Shown here: one piece after another, positions 46,509 through 57,435 of the stretch
Layout of the letters: every line of letters starts with the position of its first letter
Numbering within the stretch: position 1 is the first letter of the stretch
NCBI RefSeq assembly: GCF_032854445.1
Contig: NC_088299.1
Span: forward strand, 6,487,001 to 6,547,000
Length of the DNA: 60,000 bases
Direction: 5' to 3'
Source: Liolophura sinensis
Lineage: Eukaryota > Mollusca > Polyplacophora > Chitonida > Chitonidae
Notes under the pieces: generated by a model
What the model was told of the DNA's origin: nothing
Seen by the model: the letters and a program-made list of their open reading frames with translations, nothing else
Database searches by the model: none
Position numbers and translations under genes: made by a program

Positions 46509-47832
46509 CAATTACCTGTACAAGACCAATGTACACTTTAAAATACTCTACAGTACTGCACATATACATTACTGCCTGTACCTATACAAGACCAATACAC
46601 ACTTTAAAATACTCTACAGTACTGCACCTATACTATACTGCCTGTGCCTGTACAAGACCAATGCACACTTTAAAATACTCTACAGTACTGCACCTATACC
46701 ATACAGCCTGTACCTGTACAAAACCAATGCACACTTTAAAATATTCTACAGTAATGCACCTATACCATACAGCCTGTACCTATACAAGACCAATGTACAC
46801 TTTAAAATACTCTACAGTACTACACCTATACTATACTGCATGTACCTGTATAAGACAAATGCACACTTTAAAATACTCTACAGTACTGCACCTATACCAT
46901 ACTGCCTGTACCCGTGCAAGACCAATACACACTTTAAAATACTCTACAGTAATGCACCTATACTATACTGCCTGTACCTGTACAAGACCAATGTACACTT
47001 TAAAATACTCTACAGTACTGCACCTATACCATACAGCCTGTACCTGTACAAAACCAATGCATACTTTAAAATACTCTACAGTACTGCACTTATACCATAC
47101 TGCCTGTACCTGTGCAAGACCAATACACACTTTAAAATACTCTACACTAATGCACCTATACTATACTGCCTGTACCTGTACAAGACCAATGCACACTTTA
47201 AAATACTCTACAGTACTGCACCTATACCATACATCCTGTACCTGTACAAAACCAATGCACACCTTAAAATACTCTACAGTACTGCACCTATACCATACAG
47301 CCTGTACCTGTGCAAGCCCAATGTACACTTTAAAATACTCTACAGTACTGCACCTATACCATACTACCTGTACCTGTACAAGACCAATACACACTTTAAA
47401 ATACTCTACAGTACTGCACCTATACCATACAGCCTGTACCTGTGCAAGACCAATGTACAATTTAAAATACTCTACAGTACTGTACCTATACCATACAGCC
47501 TGTACCTGTGCAAGACCAATGCACACTTTAAAATACTCTACAGTACTGCACCTATACCATACAGCCTGTACCTGTGCAAGACCAATGTACAATTTAAAAT
47601 ACTCTACAGTACTGTACCTATACCATACAGCCTGTACCTGTGCAAGACCAATGCACACTTTAAAATACTCTACAGTACTGCACCTATACCATACATCCTG
47701 TACCTGTACAAAACCAATGCACACCTTAAAATACTCTACAGTACTGCACCTATACCATACAGCCTGTACCTGTGCAAGCCCAATGTACACTTTAAAATAC
47801 TCTACAGTACTGCACCTATATTATATTGCCTG
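46509..47832 (+). repeat. 66-bp minisatellite, 20 units
   Basis: Successive CCTGTACCTGTACAAGACCA-type units step by 66 bp (46641, 46707 and on to 47829). Each contains CACTTTAAAATACTCTACAG and CACCTATACCATAC. 66 is a multiple of three, so forward frames of 474 and 449 codons and a reverse frame of 209 codons all run through it. There is higher-order structure: near 47420-47690 a two-unit block (TGTACAATTT.../TGCACACTTT...) is itself repeated, and the block CATCCTGTACCTGTACAAAA...AAGCCCAATG occurs at both 47230 and 47695. Confidence 0.95.
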
Positions 47833-47850
47833 TCTGTGAGTATTGCCATA

Positions 47851-48012
47851 CTGCAGTCGCTGTGAGTTCAAGTCCAGCTCAGGCTGGCTTCCTCTCTGGC
47901 CATAAGTAGGGAGGCCGGCAAAAACCTGCGGATGGTTGTGGGTTTCCCCTAGGGTCTGCTCGGTTTCCTCTCACCATAATATGCTGACCACCATCGTATA
48001 AGTGAAATATTA
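47851..48012 (+). mobile_element. family-A SINE, truncated at both ends
   Basis: It starts at the box B region (GTCGCTGTGAGTTCAAGTCC) and runs to CGTATAAGTGAAATATTA, directly abutting the 66-bp array. Head and tail are missing. Confidence 0.92.
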
Positions 48013-49356
48013 AAGCCATAAAGTACACAAGCATTAGTAGTGCCTACTAATGTACATGTTATATTTGGCGCATTTTATGCATGTACTCAAACATTACAGG
48101 AACAAATAAACCCATGTTCTAATCAAGCAAACCACAGGACTGACAGGTAGCCTACAGTTCTTGCATGTACATGTAATGTACATGCATAGTCCATACCGTA
48201 AACCTATGTACTCTTATCAACCCCACAGCTTTCCTAGTCAAATATACTTGCGGTTTTGTTTTGCTAATTACGCCAGCTCACTCGACAGCTTTTCTCTGTG
48301 GGTTTTTTTGTTGTAGTTTTTTTTTTTGTCTTGTTTTTATTTTTCTCTTTTTCTCATTATACAACATTCCATTTTTAATAGTCAGCGCACTGCCTAGGCT
48401 TACAATTCTCAGAGCAGATTAACCATTTCAGTTTCTAGTCTGTACATGTTGATAATAAGCCACACCCACTAGTTGGTTACTGTCTACCCTCTGGCTAGTT
48501 TTAAATTGAATTTTCAGCCAAACCACACTTAATGAAATACAGGCATGTTGAAGACGAAATCTTCATTAAATTCTAAAATGACAATAAGTTTAATATATCA
48601 TATGTAAAGGTGAAGTACATGTACGTGTAAGAATTCGTACAACAGTTAAAGACCTGTTTCTTTTTTATTTTTATGTTTTTCAGTGATTAAATACTAATAA
48701 ATGTATGTCTACATATTCAGGGTGTTCAAAAAGGGCAAGTAGCAGGCTGCAGACAGCTGTCTACTGCCGTCCCCTTAGCCACCTACTTTGAATATTCTTA
48801 CAATTTAAATCAATAGTAATTCTGACATAATTACTTTCAATTCAGCCACCTAGTTTTGAACTCTGACCTCCTTCTCCAATTTTAAATAAAAAACCCTGTC
48901 ATGTGTAAATTAAATTTCTGCTTAACAGTTCAGCCAAAATTGTTTTAATATATGTTCAGCAAGATTAACCTTAAACCAATTTAACAAGATATTATTCTGA
49001 TTACAGTGTCTGATGAATGTTAATATACCGATATTTCATATACAGAAATTGCCTGTTTGTAGGTATAGATTGTACAGTATGATAAAATGACCTTTGTCTG
49101 CTGTCTGGGATATGTCAGGATATGGTATAGCCAAGAATAAACAGGAAAAATCAAGTCAATACTTTGTCTACACCTCACTGTACATGTATACAGGTATATG
49201 TACTTTCACCTATAAATGAAGCAGCTTTACATAAAAAATTTTCTCTTTCCTCATACGTGTATGTACAATAGTCAGAAATCAGCTCACCTTACCCATAAAT
49301 GAAGCAACTACAAAACTCTCTTTCCTCATATCTACAATAATCAGAAAACAGCTCAC

Positions 49357-49400
49357 CTTCTGATATGATCTACACGTACTGCTGTTCTTTTTGTCACCAT
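49357..49400 (-). CDS. spire: spire exon, short KIND linker (44 bp)
   Basis: This small exon runs from the acceptor CATTGCAG to the donor GTGAGC. After two bases completing an Asp codon it encodes GDKKNSSTCRSYQK in phase 0 at its 3' end. Joined to the next exon it gives SYQK-ALETLGLTIFQALDYG, which fits the variable loop before the conserved core of the Spire KIND domain. The call depends on phase and context more than on its own sequence: the segment is poorly conserved in the family. It lies between introns of about 9.5 and 7.5 kb, so its inclusion needs transcript support. Confidence 0.68.
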
Positions 49401-49518
49401 CTGCAATGACAGATAAAAGGGAAATCAATTAAAAATCAGTAGTACGTAGAAGACATTCTTAAAAAAATGAAAAGGCAATATCTGGACAGTGAGGCATAAA
49501 TATATCCATGTAGTACTT

Positions 49519-49645
49519 TTTTATTTTATTTACTTAATTGGTGTTTTCTGCCACTCATAAATACACTTATAATTGCATTGGTGAGTGGCTCCTGAGTAAT
49601 TGTGCTGTGCGAGCACAATGACCACTCAGCCACAGACACGACGGA
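49519..49645 (-). mobile_element. family-A SINE with large internal deletion
   Basis: The reversed tail TTATTTTATTTACTTAATTG and part of the 3' module are followed directly by TTGCATTGGTGAGTGGCTCC and a degraded head (CTCAGCCACAGACACGACGG); the central part is missing. Confidence 0.8.
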
Positions 49646-50966
49646 GGGGCGCCCCTAAATGTACATGCAGTAGAGTCTGGTACTACAGGTAGAGTCTGTC
49701 CAACAAAGACATGACGTTCATGAAGTCATGACAGTATACAACTAAACAAATGTAATCATACACACATACATATAGTACATATTTTAAACAACATGTAACA
49801 ATATTTTTCGCTATTTATATACATGTAAAGGTGAAATGTCAGGATTTCCTTCACTGATAAAAAGTGATATCTCACTGGCTCGGTTCGATATCATGTTTTG
49901 TTATTACACACCCTGACGCCATGATGTCAAAAACGAAACATTCTGTTTTATGACGTTCCAATCCCAGCTGAGTGAAATGATAAGGAGCAGGTATTCATGA
50001 ATTACAGTGTACATTTTAATGTCTTGTATATGCTCAAAAAAACTTTATCCCCCCAAAAAAATCAATTTATATAAGATTTTCAACACCCTTTAACATAAAC
50101 ATTCCATAACATTACAATGAAAAGTCACCACAAACATTTTTCTTGGGAAAGCCAAGGTGGAAAGAATAACTTAGTCAACACTTCAAATCTTGTGGGTTAC
50201 AATTTTCACCTTTCACTTGACAATATTTATGGGGTTTAACCTTCACTTTGAAATATCCTTTTAAATGTACTCTTATTTCACAAACTGATCAATGAAAGAC
50301 TTTGTTTGATGTTTAAACATACTGTGTTTATAAACACAACTTGGCAACACAAGAGATAACATTGACCCAAGGTGTGAGCTCTGTACGTCTCCATCTTGGA
50401 CAATTACTCCATTAATTTGCACAAATGCGCACAACTGCTACGGGATTAATTATTCATGAATTAGTTTTCAATTGAATAATATCAGCACCTGGACACAGGT
50501 TCATGTACATACATGTATGTTATATCTGAATGTTGAATTCGGCTATCTTCATTTGCAAGACTGTCACACATACACAAGGTGTAGAGAGTACAGCATTTCA
50601 CAGAGAATGTCTACTAAACTGTGTCAACTTGGGTGTGGACGTATGTGTGGACTATCATATACTAGTCCCAGGTACAATCCACTGACCAAATATTATCTGA
50701 GAATATTCATCTGGGCCCAGTGTCAGAAAGATGTCTTACATGTACATGTACGATAATCACACACATAGGACAATGGTACGGTAATAGTGACGTATAAAAT
50801 ATCGTAAGACAAATGTATGACATAAAAATGTTGTACGCGGCTTTGAGAAACTGGGCCATTATGTACATACAGGGCACAAACGTAATGTAAAACATTTACC
50901 CAGTTTATTACAAGGTGCATTCATACTGTAGGAATTCTAACAGCTACATTAGTACTGTACGTAGAA

Positions 50967-50995
50967 TTTTTTTTTGGGGGGGGGGGGGGGGGGGG
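50967..50995 (+). repeat. T9G20 homopolymer tract
   Basis: Nine T followed by twenty G. Length is probably unreliable in sequencing. Confidence 0.85.
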
Positions 50996-51214
50996 TGACA
51001 CCATAATGTTGGTCCTGCCATCAATGAGTATGTATGAAATTTCATGGAAAACACCCAACTACAATTACGAAACAATGTCTACAATTAGAGCTATTTAAAG
51101 ATAATGAAAATGAAACCAAAAATATTTCATACATGTATGTACACGAACATTTGCAGTAACTTAATTACTATTCTGGATCTCCCACAAATTTATATCTTCA
51201 TCATTAACGCCTTT

Positions 51215-51834
51215 GTTGCTTCTCATGTGATGTGGGATTTATTATGTTGCTTCTCATGCGATGTGTGATTTATTATGTTGCTTCTCATGTGACATGGGAT
51301 TTATTATGTTGCTTCTCATGTGATGTGGGATTTATTATGTTGCTTCTCATGTGATGTGGGATTTATTATGTTGCTTCTCGTGTGATGTGGGATTTATTAT
51401 GTTGCTTCTCGTGTGATGTGGGATTTACTATGTTGCTTCTCGTGTGATGTGGGATTTATTATGTTGCTTCTCATGTGATGTGGGATTTATTATGTTGCTT
51501 CTCGTGTGATGTGGGATTTATTATGTTGCTTCTCGTGTGATGTGGGATTTACTATGTTGCTTCTCGTGTGATGTGGGATTTATTATGTTGCTTCTTGTGT
51601 GATGTGGGATTTATTATGTTGCTTCTCGTGCGATGTGGGATTTATTATGTTGCTTCTCGTGTGATGTGGGATTTATTATGTTGCTTCTCGTGTGATGTGG
51701 GATTTACTATGTTGCTTCTCGTGTGATGTGGGATTTATTATGTTGCTTCTCGTGTGATGTGGGATTTACTATGTTGCTTCTCGTGTGATGTGGGATTTAT
51801 TATGTTGCTTCTCGTGTGATGTGGGATTTACTAT
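51215..51834 (+). repeat. 31-bp minisatellite, 20 units
   Basis: The unit is GTTGCTTCTCGTGTGATGTG followed by GGATTTATTAT; starts at 51215 and 51246 fix the 31-bp step, giving 20 units to 51834. Variants (CATG/CGTG, TTATT/TTACT) recur in patterned order, so expansion was in blocks. Confidence 0.96.
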
Positions 51835-52264
51835 GAAGCAGCATGCAGTTTCTGACAACAGCAGCTCATGAGATGAAGGTCTATAACCTGTGTCTTAACT
51901 GGTCAGGGAATTACCTCTCACTGTCTTAACCTCATTGTATAAACTGTACTTTGTGCTACATGTACAGTTAAAGAGTTTCATGAATTACATGTATGTTTAA
52001 ATTTAACTGTTTGTTAGGGGGACCACTGGGGAAAAACAGTTATAGACAAGACAAGTGTTTTTCCCTCTATATTTTAACCCTCATGAAAAAATAGCTTCAT
52101 GGAATCCTTATCAGAATCAGGCCCCAAGACTACTTTTCTCAATCCACGATACCATACATGTTCACTGTAGCAATGTACTTCCAGTTGGGATTGGATTACT
52201 TTGTAACCATTTGATCTCTCTCAGAAGATAAATTATTATATAAATGAAATAAATTATTATTATT

Positions 52265-52430
52265 AGGGATCCCGTTCTTCCGGAACGGGATCCCTATTGT
52301 AATCGTTCTGTTTTTAGGGATCCCGTTCTCCCGAACGGGATCCCTATTGTAATCGTTCTGTTTTTTCTTATTATTAGGGATCCCGTTCTCCCGAACGGGA
52401 TCCCTTTTGTTATTGTTCTGTTTTTTTCTT
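52265..52430 (+). repeat. three short palindromic modules
   Basis: Hairpins at 52266-52294, 52317-52344 and 52377-52404 have 12-bp stems GGGATCCCGTTC / GAACGGGATCCC with 4-5-base loops. Each is followed by a TATTGTAATCGTTCTGTTTT-type spacer (TTTTGTTATTG in the third), and the second and third spacers run into CTTATTATTA. Each stem arm holds the palindrome GGGATCCC. Confidence 0.96.
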
Positions 52431-53756
52431 ATTATTATTATTATTATTATTATTATTTTTTTTTTTTCGATTTTGTTAGCAGCAGAACTCAAACACCGTT
52501 CAAGACAGAAATTCAAGATTTTGCACACATAATTTTGTGGAGATTATCTAGGGGTATATTTTTTTTTTTTTTGGCTATGTCACGTGGTTCGGCCGCCATA
52601 TTGGATTTTGTGTAAAATCTTTAAAAATCTTCTTCTCAAGAACCACTGAACCGATCATTTTCAAATTTGACATGCAGCTAGTAGGTCACGAGTTCTTTAA
52701 AGTTTGCGAAAATGGTTCACTTCCGGTCAAAACTCTGGAAGTTCGCCATTGGTCGAATTTATGACGTCACAAAAAGTTCTCAAAGTTCAAATGTTCTGAA
52801 CGTATTCTGATGTATCCTGAGCTGCTGATTTCGAATCTGCTTGCATTTTTTACATATCTGTGTAAGTTTTTACGATATAAGCAAAAAACTCAAGAAAGTG
52901 ACGTAACTTCAATGACCTGTAACTCGAGAACTATGACAGCTAGAAATGTGCAACCTGCACCAAATTGTAGCCCAAGACACGCTCTTTCGATCAATCGTCA
53001 ACAGATTTGAGCTCCGATCAATAGTTTTTTTGCTAGTAGCGTTTAAATGACAACACCGTTTTTTGTTTAGAAAAAGACGGGAATCCTATTGCTTTAACAT
53101 GGAGTTAGATGGGGACTGGACTGGGTTTGTAGTATTTGACCTGATGCTTTCGGCTACACTGTCCGTGATCTCCCGAAACGGTTGTAGGATGACATTGAAT
53201 CTAGTTCCCATCTAACTCCAGTACTCTATTAGATGGCGTAGAGATCTAACTACAACAGCAAACGAAGTGGACCTGTAAAAGTTAGCTTTGTTTTGCGCAG
53301 ACCTCGTGCTCCTTACAATACGTTAAACAGGCCAGGGTGATTGACAGATATGGACATGTGCCGTGGTCCAAGTGCTGATTTTCTAACGATGGCCGAGCTA
53401 TCAGTGGAGCAGTGAGTCTGTGCATGGCAGGTCGTGGATTGAGATGTGAATGTACAAACTTGCTGTTACACTGGTCGTGTTTTTGCCTTATTTCTTACAA
53501 ATAGCGGGCTAAGTGTGCCAAGGAACGACCGTTTTTCACTGGACAAAGCGTAGCATCATTAAGGTCGCCGATCTATTCGAGGGAATGCAAATGACCGGCC
53601 GACTGCCTCAGTGACAAGCGGTGTAAGGTCGGATGAAATCTTTAAAAGCCGTGTATGTGGAACATGTGTCCTTCGAACACAGAACATAAAGGTTAAAACG
53701 TCATCGATCCGATCCGGGATCCCGGCCTAGGATCTGCTATTCGCAGATCCATTCTA

Positions 53757-53757
<1 letters not shown>
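52431..53757 (+). mobile_element. hairpin/TTA element, unit 1 (~1.3 kb)
   Basis: The unit starts with (TTA)n and a T-run, then TTCGATTTTGTTAGC..., and continues with non-coding sequence shared with units 2 and 3. It ends with palindrome CCGGGATCCCGG (53714-53725), hairpin GGATCTGC-TATTC-GCAGATCC (53730-53750) and ATTCTAG. Internally, GGAGTTAGATGGG (about 53101) and CCCATCTAACTCC (about 53207) form a second inverted repeat. A 66-codon frame at 52810 is also open in unit 2 but stops early in unit 3, so it is probably not coding. The hairpin-then-CTAG end resembles Helitron 3' termini; the family is unassigned. Confidence 0.8.
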
Positions 53758-53789
<32 letters not shown>

Positions 53790-55088
53790 TTTTTTTTCAC
53801 CGACTTTGTTCGCATGGAAACTTTTTTACCGTTCAACATACAGGTCTGAAATTTTGCACACATATTTTGGCGGTGAATACCTCGGGACAAATTCTCAACT
53901 TTTTTGCTATGTCACGTGGTTCGGCCGCCATATTGGATTTTGTGTAAAATCTTTAAAAATCTTCTTCTCAAGAACCACTGAACCGATCAGTTTGAAAGTT
54001 GACATGCAGCTAGTAAGTCACGAGTTCTTTAAAGTTTGCGAAAATGGTTCACTTCCGGTCAAAATTCTGGAAGTTCGCTATTGGTCGAATTTGTGACGTC
54101 ACAAAAAGTTCTCAAAGTTCAAATGTTCTGAACACATTCTGGTGTATCTTGAGCTGCTGATTCCGAATCTGCTTGTGTTTTTTGTATATCTGTGTAACTT
54201 TTTGCGATATAAGCAAAAAAGTAAAAAAATAGACGTAAGTTCAATGACCTGTAACTCGAGAACTATGACAGCTAGAAATGTGCAACCTGCACGACATTGT
54301 AGCCCAAGACATGCTCTTTCGAGCATTCGTCAACAGATTTGAGCTCCGATCAATAGTTTTTTCGCTACAAGCGTTTAAATCACAACACCGTTTTTTGTTT
54401 AGAAAAAGATGGGAATCCTATTGCTTTAACATGGAGTTAGATTGGGACTGGACTGGGTTTGTAGTATTTGACCTGATGTTTCGGCCACACTGTCCGTGAT
54501 CTCCCGAAACGGTTGTGGGATGACATTGATTCCAGTTCCCATCTATCTCCAGTACTCTATTAGATGGCGTAGAGATCTAACTTCAACAGCAAACGACGTG
54601 GACCTGTAAAAGTTAGCTTTGTTTTGCGCACACCTCGTCCTCTTTACTATACGTTAAACAGGCCAGGGTGATTGACAGATATGGACATGTGCCCTGCTAT
54701 AAGTGCTGACTTTCTAACGGTGGCCGAGCTATCAGTGGAGCTGTGAATCTGTGCATGGCAGGTCGTAGATTGAGATGTGAATGTACAAACTTGCTGTTAC
54801 ACTGGTCGTGTTTTTGCCTTATTTCTTACAAATAGCGGGCTAAGTCTGCCAAGGGACGACCGTTTTTCACTGGGCATAGCGTAGAATCATCAAGGTCGCT
54901 GATCTATTCGAGGGAATGCATATGACCGGCCGACTGCCTCAGTGACAAACGGTGTAAGGTCGCATGGAAACTTTGAAAGCCGTGTATATGGAACATGTGT
55001 CCTTCGAACACAGAACATGAAGGGGAAAACGTCATCGATCAGATCCGGGATCCCGGCCTAGGATCTGCTATTCGCAGATCCATTCTAG
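53758..55088 (+). mobile_element. hairpin/TTA element, unit 2 (~1.3 kb)
   Basis: A head-to-tail copy of unit 1 with scattered substitutions and few indels. It starts TTATTATTATTATTATTATT then TTTTTTTCACCGACTTTGTT, and ends with the hairpin at 55061-55081 and CTAG at 55085-55088. Marker GTCACGTGGTTCGGCCGCCA begins about 1.33 kb after the same string in unit 1. Confidence 0.85.
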
Positions 55089-56400
55089 TTTCTTATTATT
55101 ATTATTTTTTTTTTTTCACCGACATTGTTAGCAAGGAAACTTTTTTACTGTTCACCATAGAGGTCTCAAATTTTGCACACACAATCTGGCGGAGATTTTC
55201 CAGGGATAAATTCTCAATTTTTTTTTCATGTCACGTGGTTCGGCCGCCATATTGGATTTTGTGTAAAATCTTTAAAAATCTTCTTCTCCAGAACCACTGA
55301 ACGGATCATTTTGTAATTTGACATGCAGCTAGTAGGTTACGAGTTCTTTAAAGTTTGCGAAAATGGTTCACTTCCGGTCAAAATTCTGGAAGCTCGCTAT
55401 TGGTCGAATTTATGACGTCACAAAAAGTTCTCAAAGTTCAATTGTTTTGAACGTATTCTAATGTATCTTGAGCTGCTGATTCTGAATCTGCTTGTATTTT
55501 TTGCATATCTGTGTAACTTTTTGAGATATTAGCAAAAAAACTGAAAAAAGTTACGTAATTTCAATGGCCTTTTAATCCAGAACTATAAGAGCTAGAAATG
55601 TGCAATCTGCACGAAAATGTAGCTCAAGACATGCTCTTTCGATCAATCGTCAATGGATTTGAGCTCCGATCAATAGTTTTCTCGCTAGAAGCGTTTAAAT
55701 GACAACACCGTTTTTCGCTTAGAAAAAGATGGGTATTCTATTGCTTTAACATGGAGTTAGATGGGACTGGACTGGGTTTGTAGTATTTGACCTGATGCTT
55801 TCGGCTACACTGTCCGTGATCTCCCGAAACGGTTGTGGGATGACATTGATTCCAGTTTCCATGTAACTCCAGTATTCTATTAGATGGCGTAGAGATCTAA
55901 CTACAACAGCAAACGACGTGGACCAGTAAAAGTTAGCTTTGTTTTGCGCAGACCTCGTCCTCTTTACTATACGTTAAACAGGCCAGGCAGATATGGACAT
56001 GTGCCGTGGTCCAAGTGCTGACTTTCTAACGATGGCCGAGCTATCAGTGGAGCAGTGAGTCTGTGCATGGCAGGTCGTGGATTGAGATGTGAATGTACAA
56101 ACTTGCTGTTACACTGGTCGTGTTTTTGCCTTATTTCTTACAAATAGCGGGCTAAGTCTGCCAAGGAACGACCGTTTTTCCTGGGCATAGCGTAGGATCA
56201 TCAGGTCGCCGATCTATTCGAGAGAATGCAAATGAACCGGCCGACTGCCTCAGTGACAAACGGTTGTAAGGTCGCATGGAAACTTTGAAAGCCGTGTATG
56301 TGGAACATGTGTCCCTCGAACACAGAACATAAAGGGGAAAACGTCATCGATACGATCCGGGATCCCGGCCTAGGATCTGCTTTTCGCAGATCCATTCTAG
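55089..56400 (+). mobile_element. hairpin/TTA element, unit 3 (~1.3 kb)
   Basis: The third head-to-tail copy, somewhat more diverged, with a deletion of GGTGATTGACA near 55986. It begins TTTCTTATTATTATTATTTT, and ends with the hairpin GGATCTGC-TTTTC-GCAGATCC (56373-56393) and CTAG at 56397-56400. It is followed by TTGTTATTATTATT and unique DNA. Confidence 0.85.
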
Positions 56401-56422
56401 TTGTTATTATTATTATTATTAC

Positions 56423-56596
56423 AGATAGCAACCAGGGAATACACAACATGTACAGACTCCAGGACCAGGATTGAAGCTTCATCTCGTAATTATTATTATT
56501 ATTATTATTATTATTATTTCCCACCAACACAGATAGCAACCAGGGAATACACAACATGTACACACTCCAGGGCCAGGATTGAAGCCTCATCTCGTA
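56423..56596 (+). repeat. 66-bp direct duplication separated by (ATT)n
   Basis: ACAGATAGCAACCAGGGAAT...CATCTCGTAA occurs at about 56423-56488 and 56530-56596, differing at about three bases. The spacer is a pure ATT run followed by TCCCACCAAC. It lies directly after the third element unit. Confidence 0.93.
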
Positions 56597-57016
56597 AATG
56601 AAAGAGGCTTTCAGTGCGGCTGACCTCCGATCAGTTTTGGCTGTTACAGATCAATACAGTCAATCAATAACACGTATGTTCACTTGGCCAGACATAATTA
56701 TCAGGTGGGTAGAACAGCCCAGATTCAAAAGTAAACACCGACAAAGAGGGGGTACATGTTCTTGTGTCCACACAAAAATGTACCCTCAAATGTTTTCATC
56801 TCCGCAGCTACATGTGTCAGAGGTTATCAATATTTGGACGCTCTAGGAGTGACGGGAAAATACTGCAAGGTCAAGTTAGAGCATACCAAATTCCACAGGA
56901 AGCTACATATCCCGGCCAGAGAATGAGTGTATCTATGCGCGTTCAGTGTACCTATATACATGTAGGTTACCTTACATATTCTCAAATTCAAAGATACATA
57001 GCTAAGCTAGCGTAAT

Positions 57017-57104
57017 TTCCTCCCACTACAATGCTGGCCACTGTTGTGTAAGTGAAATATTTTTGAGAGCAGCGTGAAACACTAATCACATAAATAAATA
57101 AATG
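57017..57104 (+). mobile_element. family-A SINE 3' fragment
   Basis: TTTCCTCCCACTACAATGCT, TGTAAGTGAAATATTTTTGA, and tail ACTAATCACATAAATAAATA. Confidence 0.88.
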
Positions 57105-57396
57105 TAGCTGGCTAGATCATAATTAAATTGTATTAGGCGACAACTGCTGGCTTAGGATGCATGAAATCACTGACAGCTAGGCAAGGGATTCAACCTTTTT
57201 TTCTGCATGTATGTGTATGAGTGGCTCTCATTGTGGCACTCACTGGATCCTTAAACCAAAGAATGTCACGGTACATGTATCTCCTCCACTTGGAAATCAA
57301 ATTCTTTTATTGAAGATTGTTTCAACATGATCTTGAGTGCAAGTCACTGTCGGCTACATGTACATAATAACAAGGTTGTCCTTACATCTACATGAT

Positions 57397-57435
57397 GTAT
57401 GTATGTATGTATGTATGTATGTATGTATGTATGTA
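57397..57435 (+). repeat. GTAT microsatellite
   Basis: Nearly ten pure GTAT units. Confidence 0.97.

Larger units (their letters stand above)
41875..49356 (-). other. spire: spire intron (7.5 kb)
   Basis: Contents listed separately: a repeat remnant at 42300, a G-rich tract at 42866-42900, the tail-to-tail SINE pair at 43263-43821, the 66-bp array at 46509-47832 and a SINE fragment at 47851. 43850-46440 and 48020-49350 show only AT-rich unique DNA. Confidence 0.8.

Noticed and set aside
46441-47865. 474-codon plus-strand open frame as a gene
   Set aside because: It is a 66-bp tandem repeat open in two forward frames and one reverse frame, with no start context, domain or splice signal.
52810-54342. 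66-codon frames repeated in units 1 and 2 of the hairpin/TTA array as a small conserved protein
   Set aside because: The third unit has an early stop at the same place, and similarity is no higher than in the surrounding non-coding sequence.
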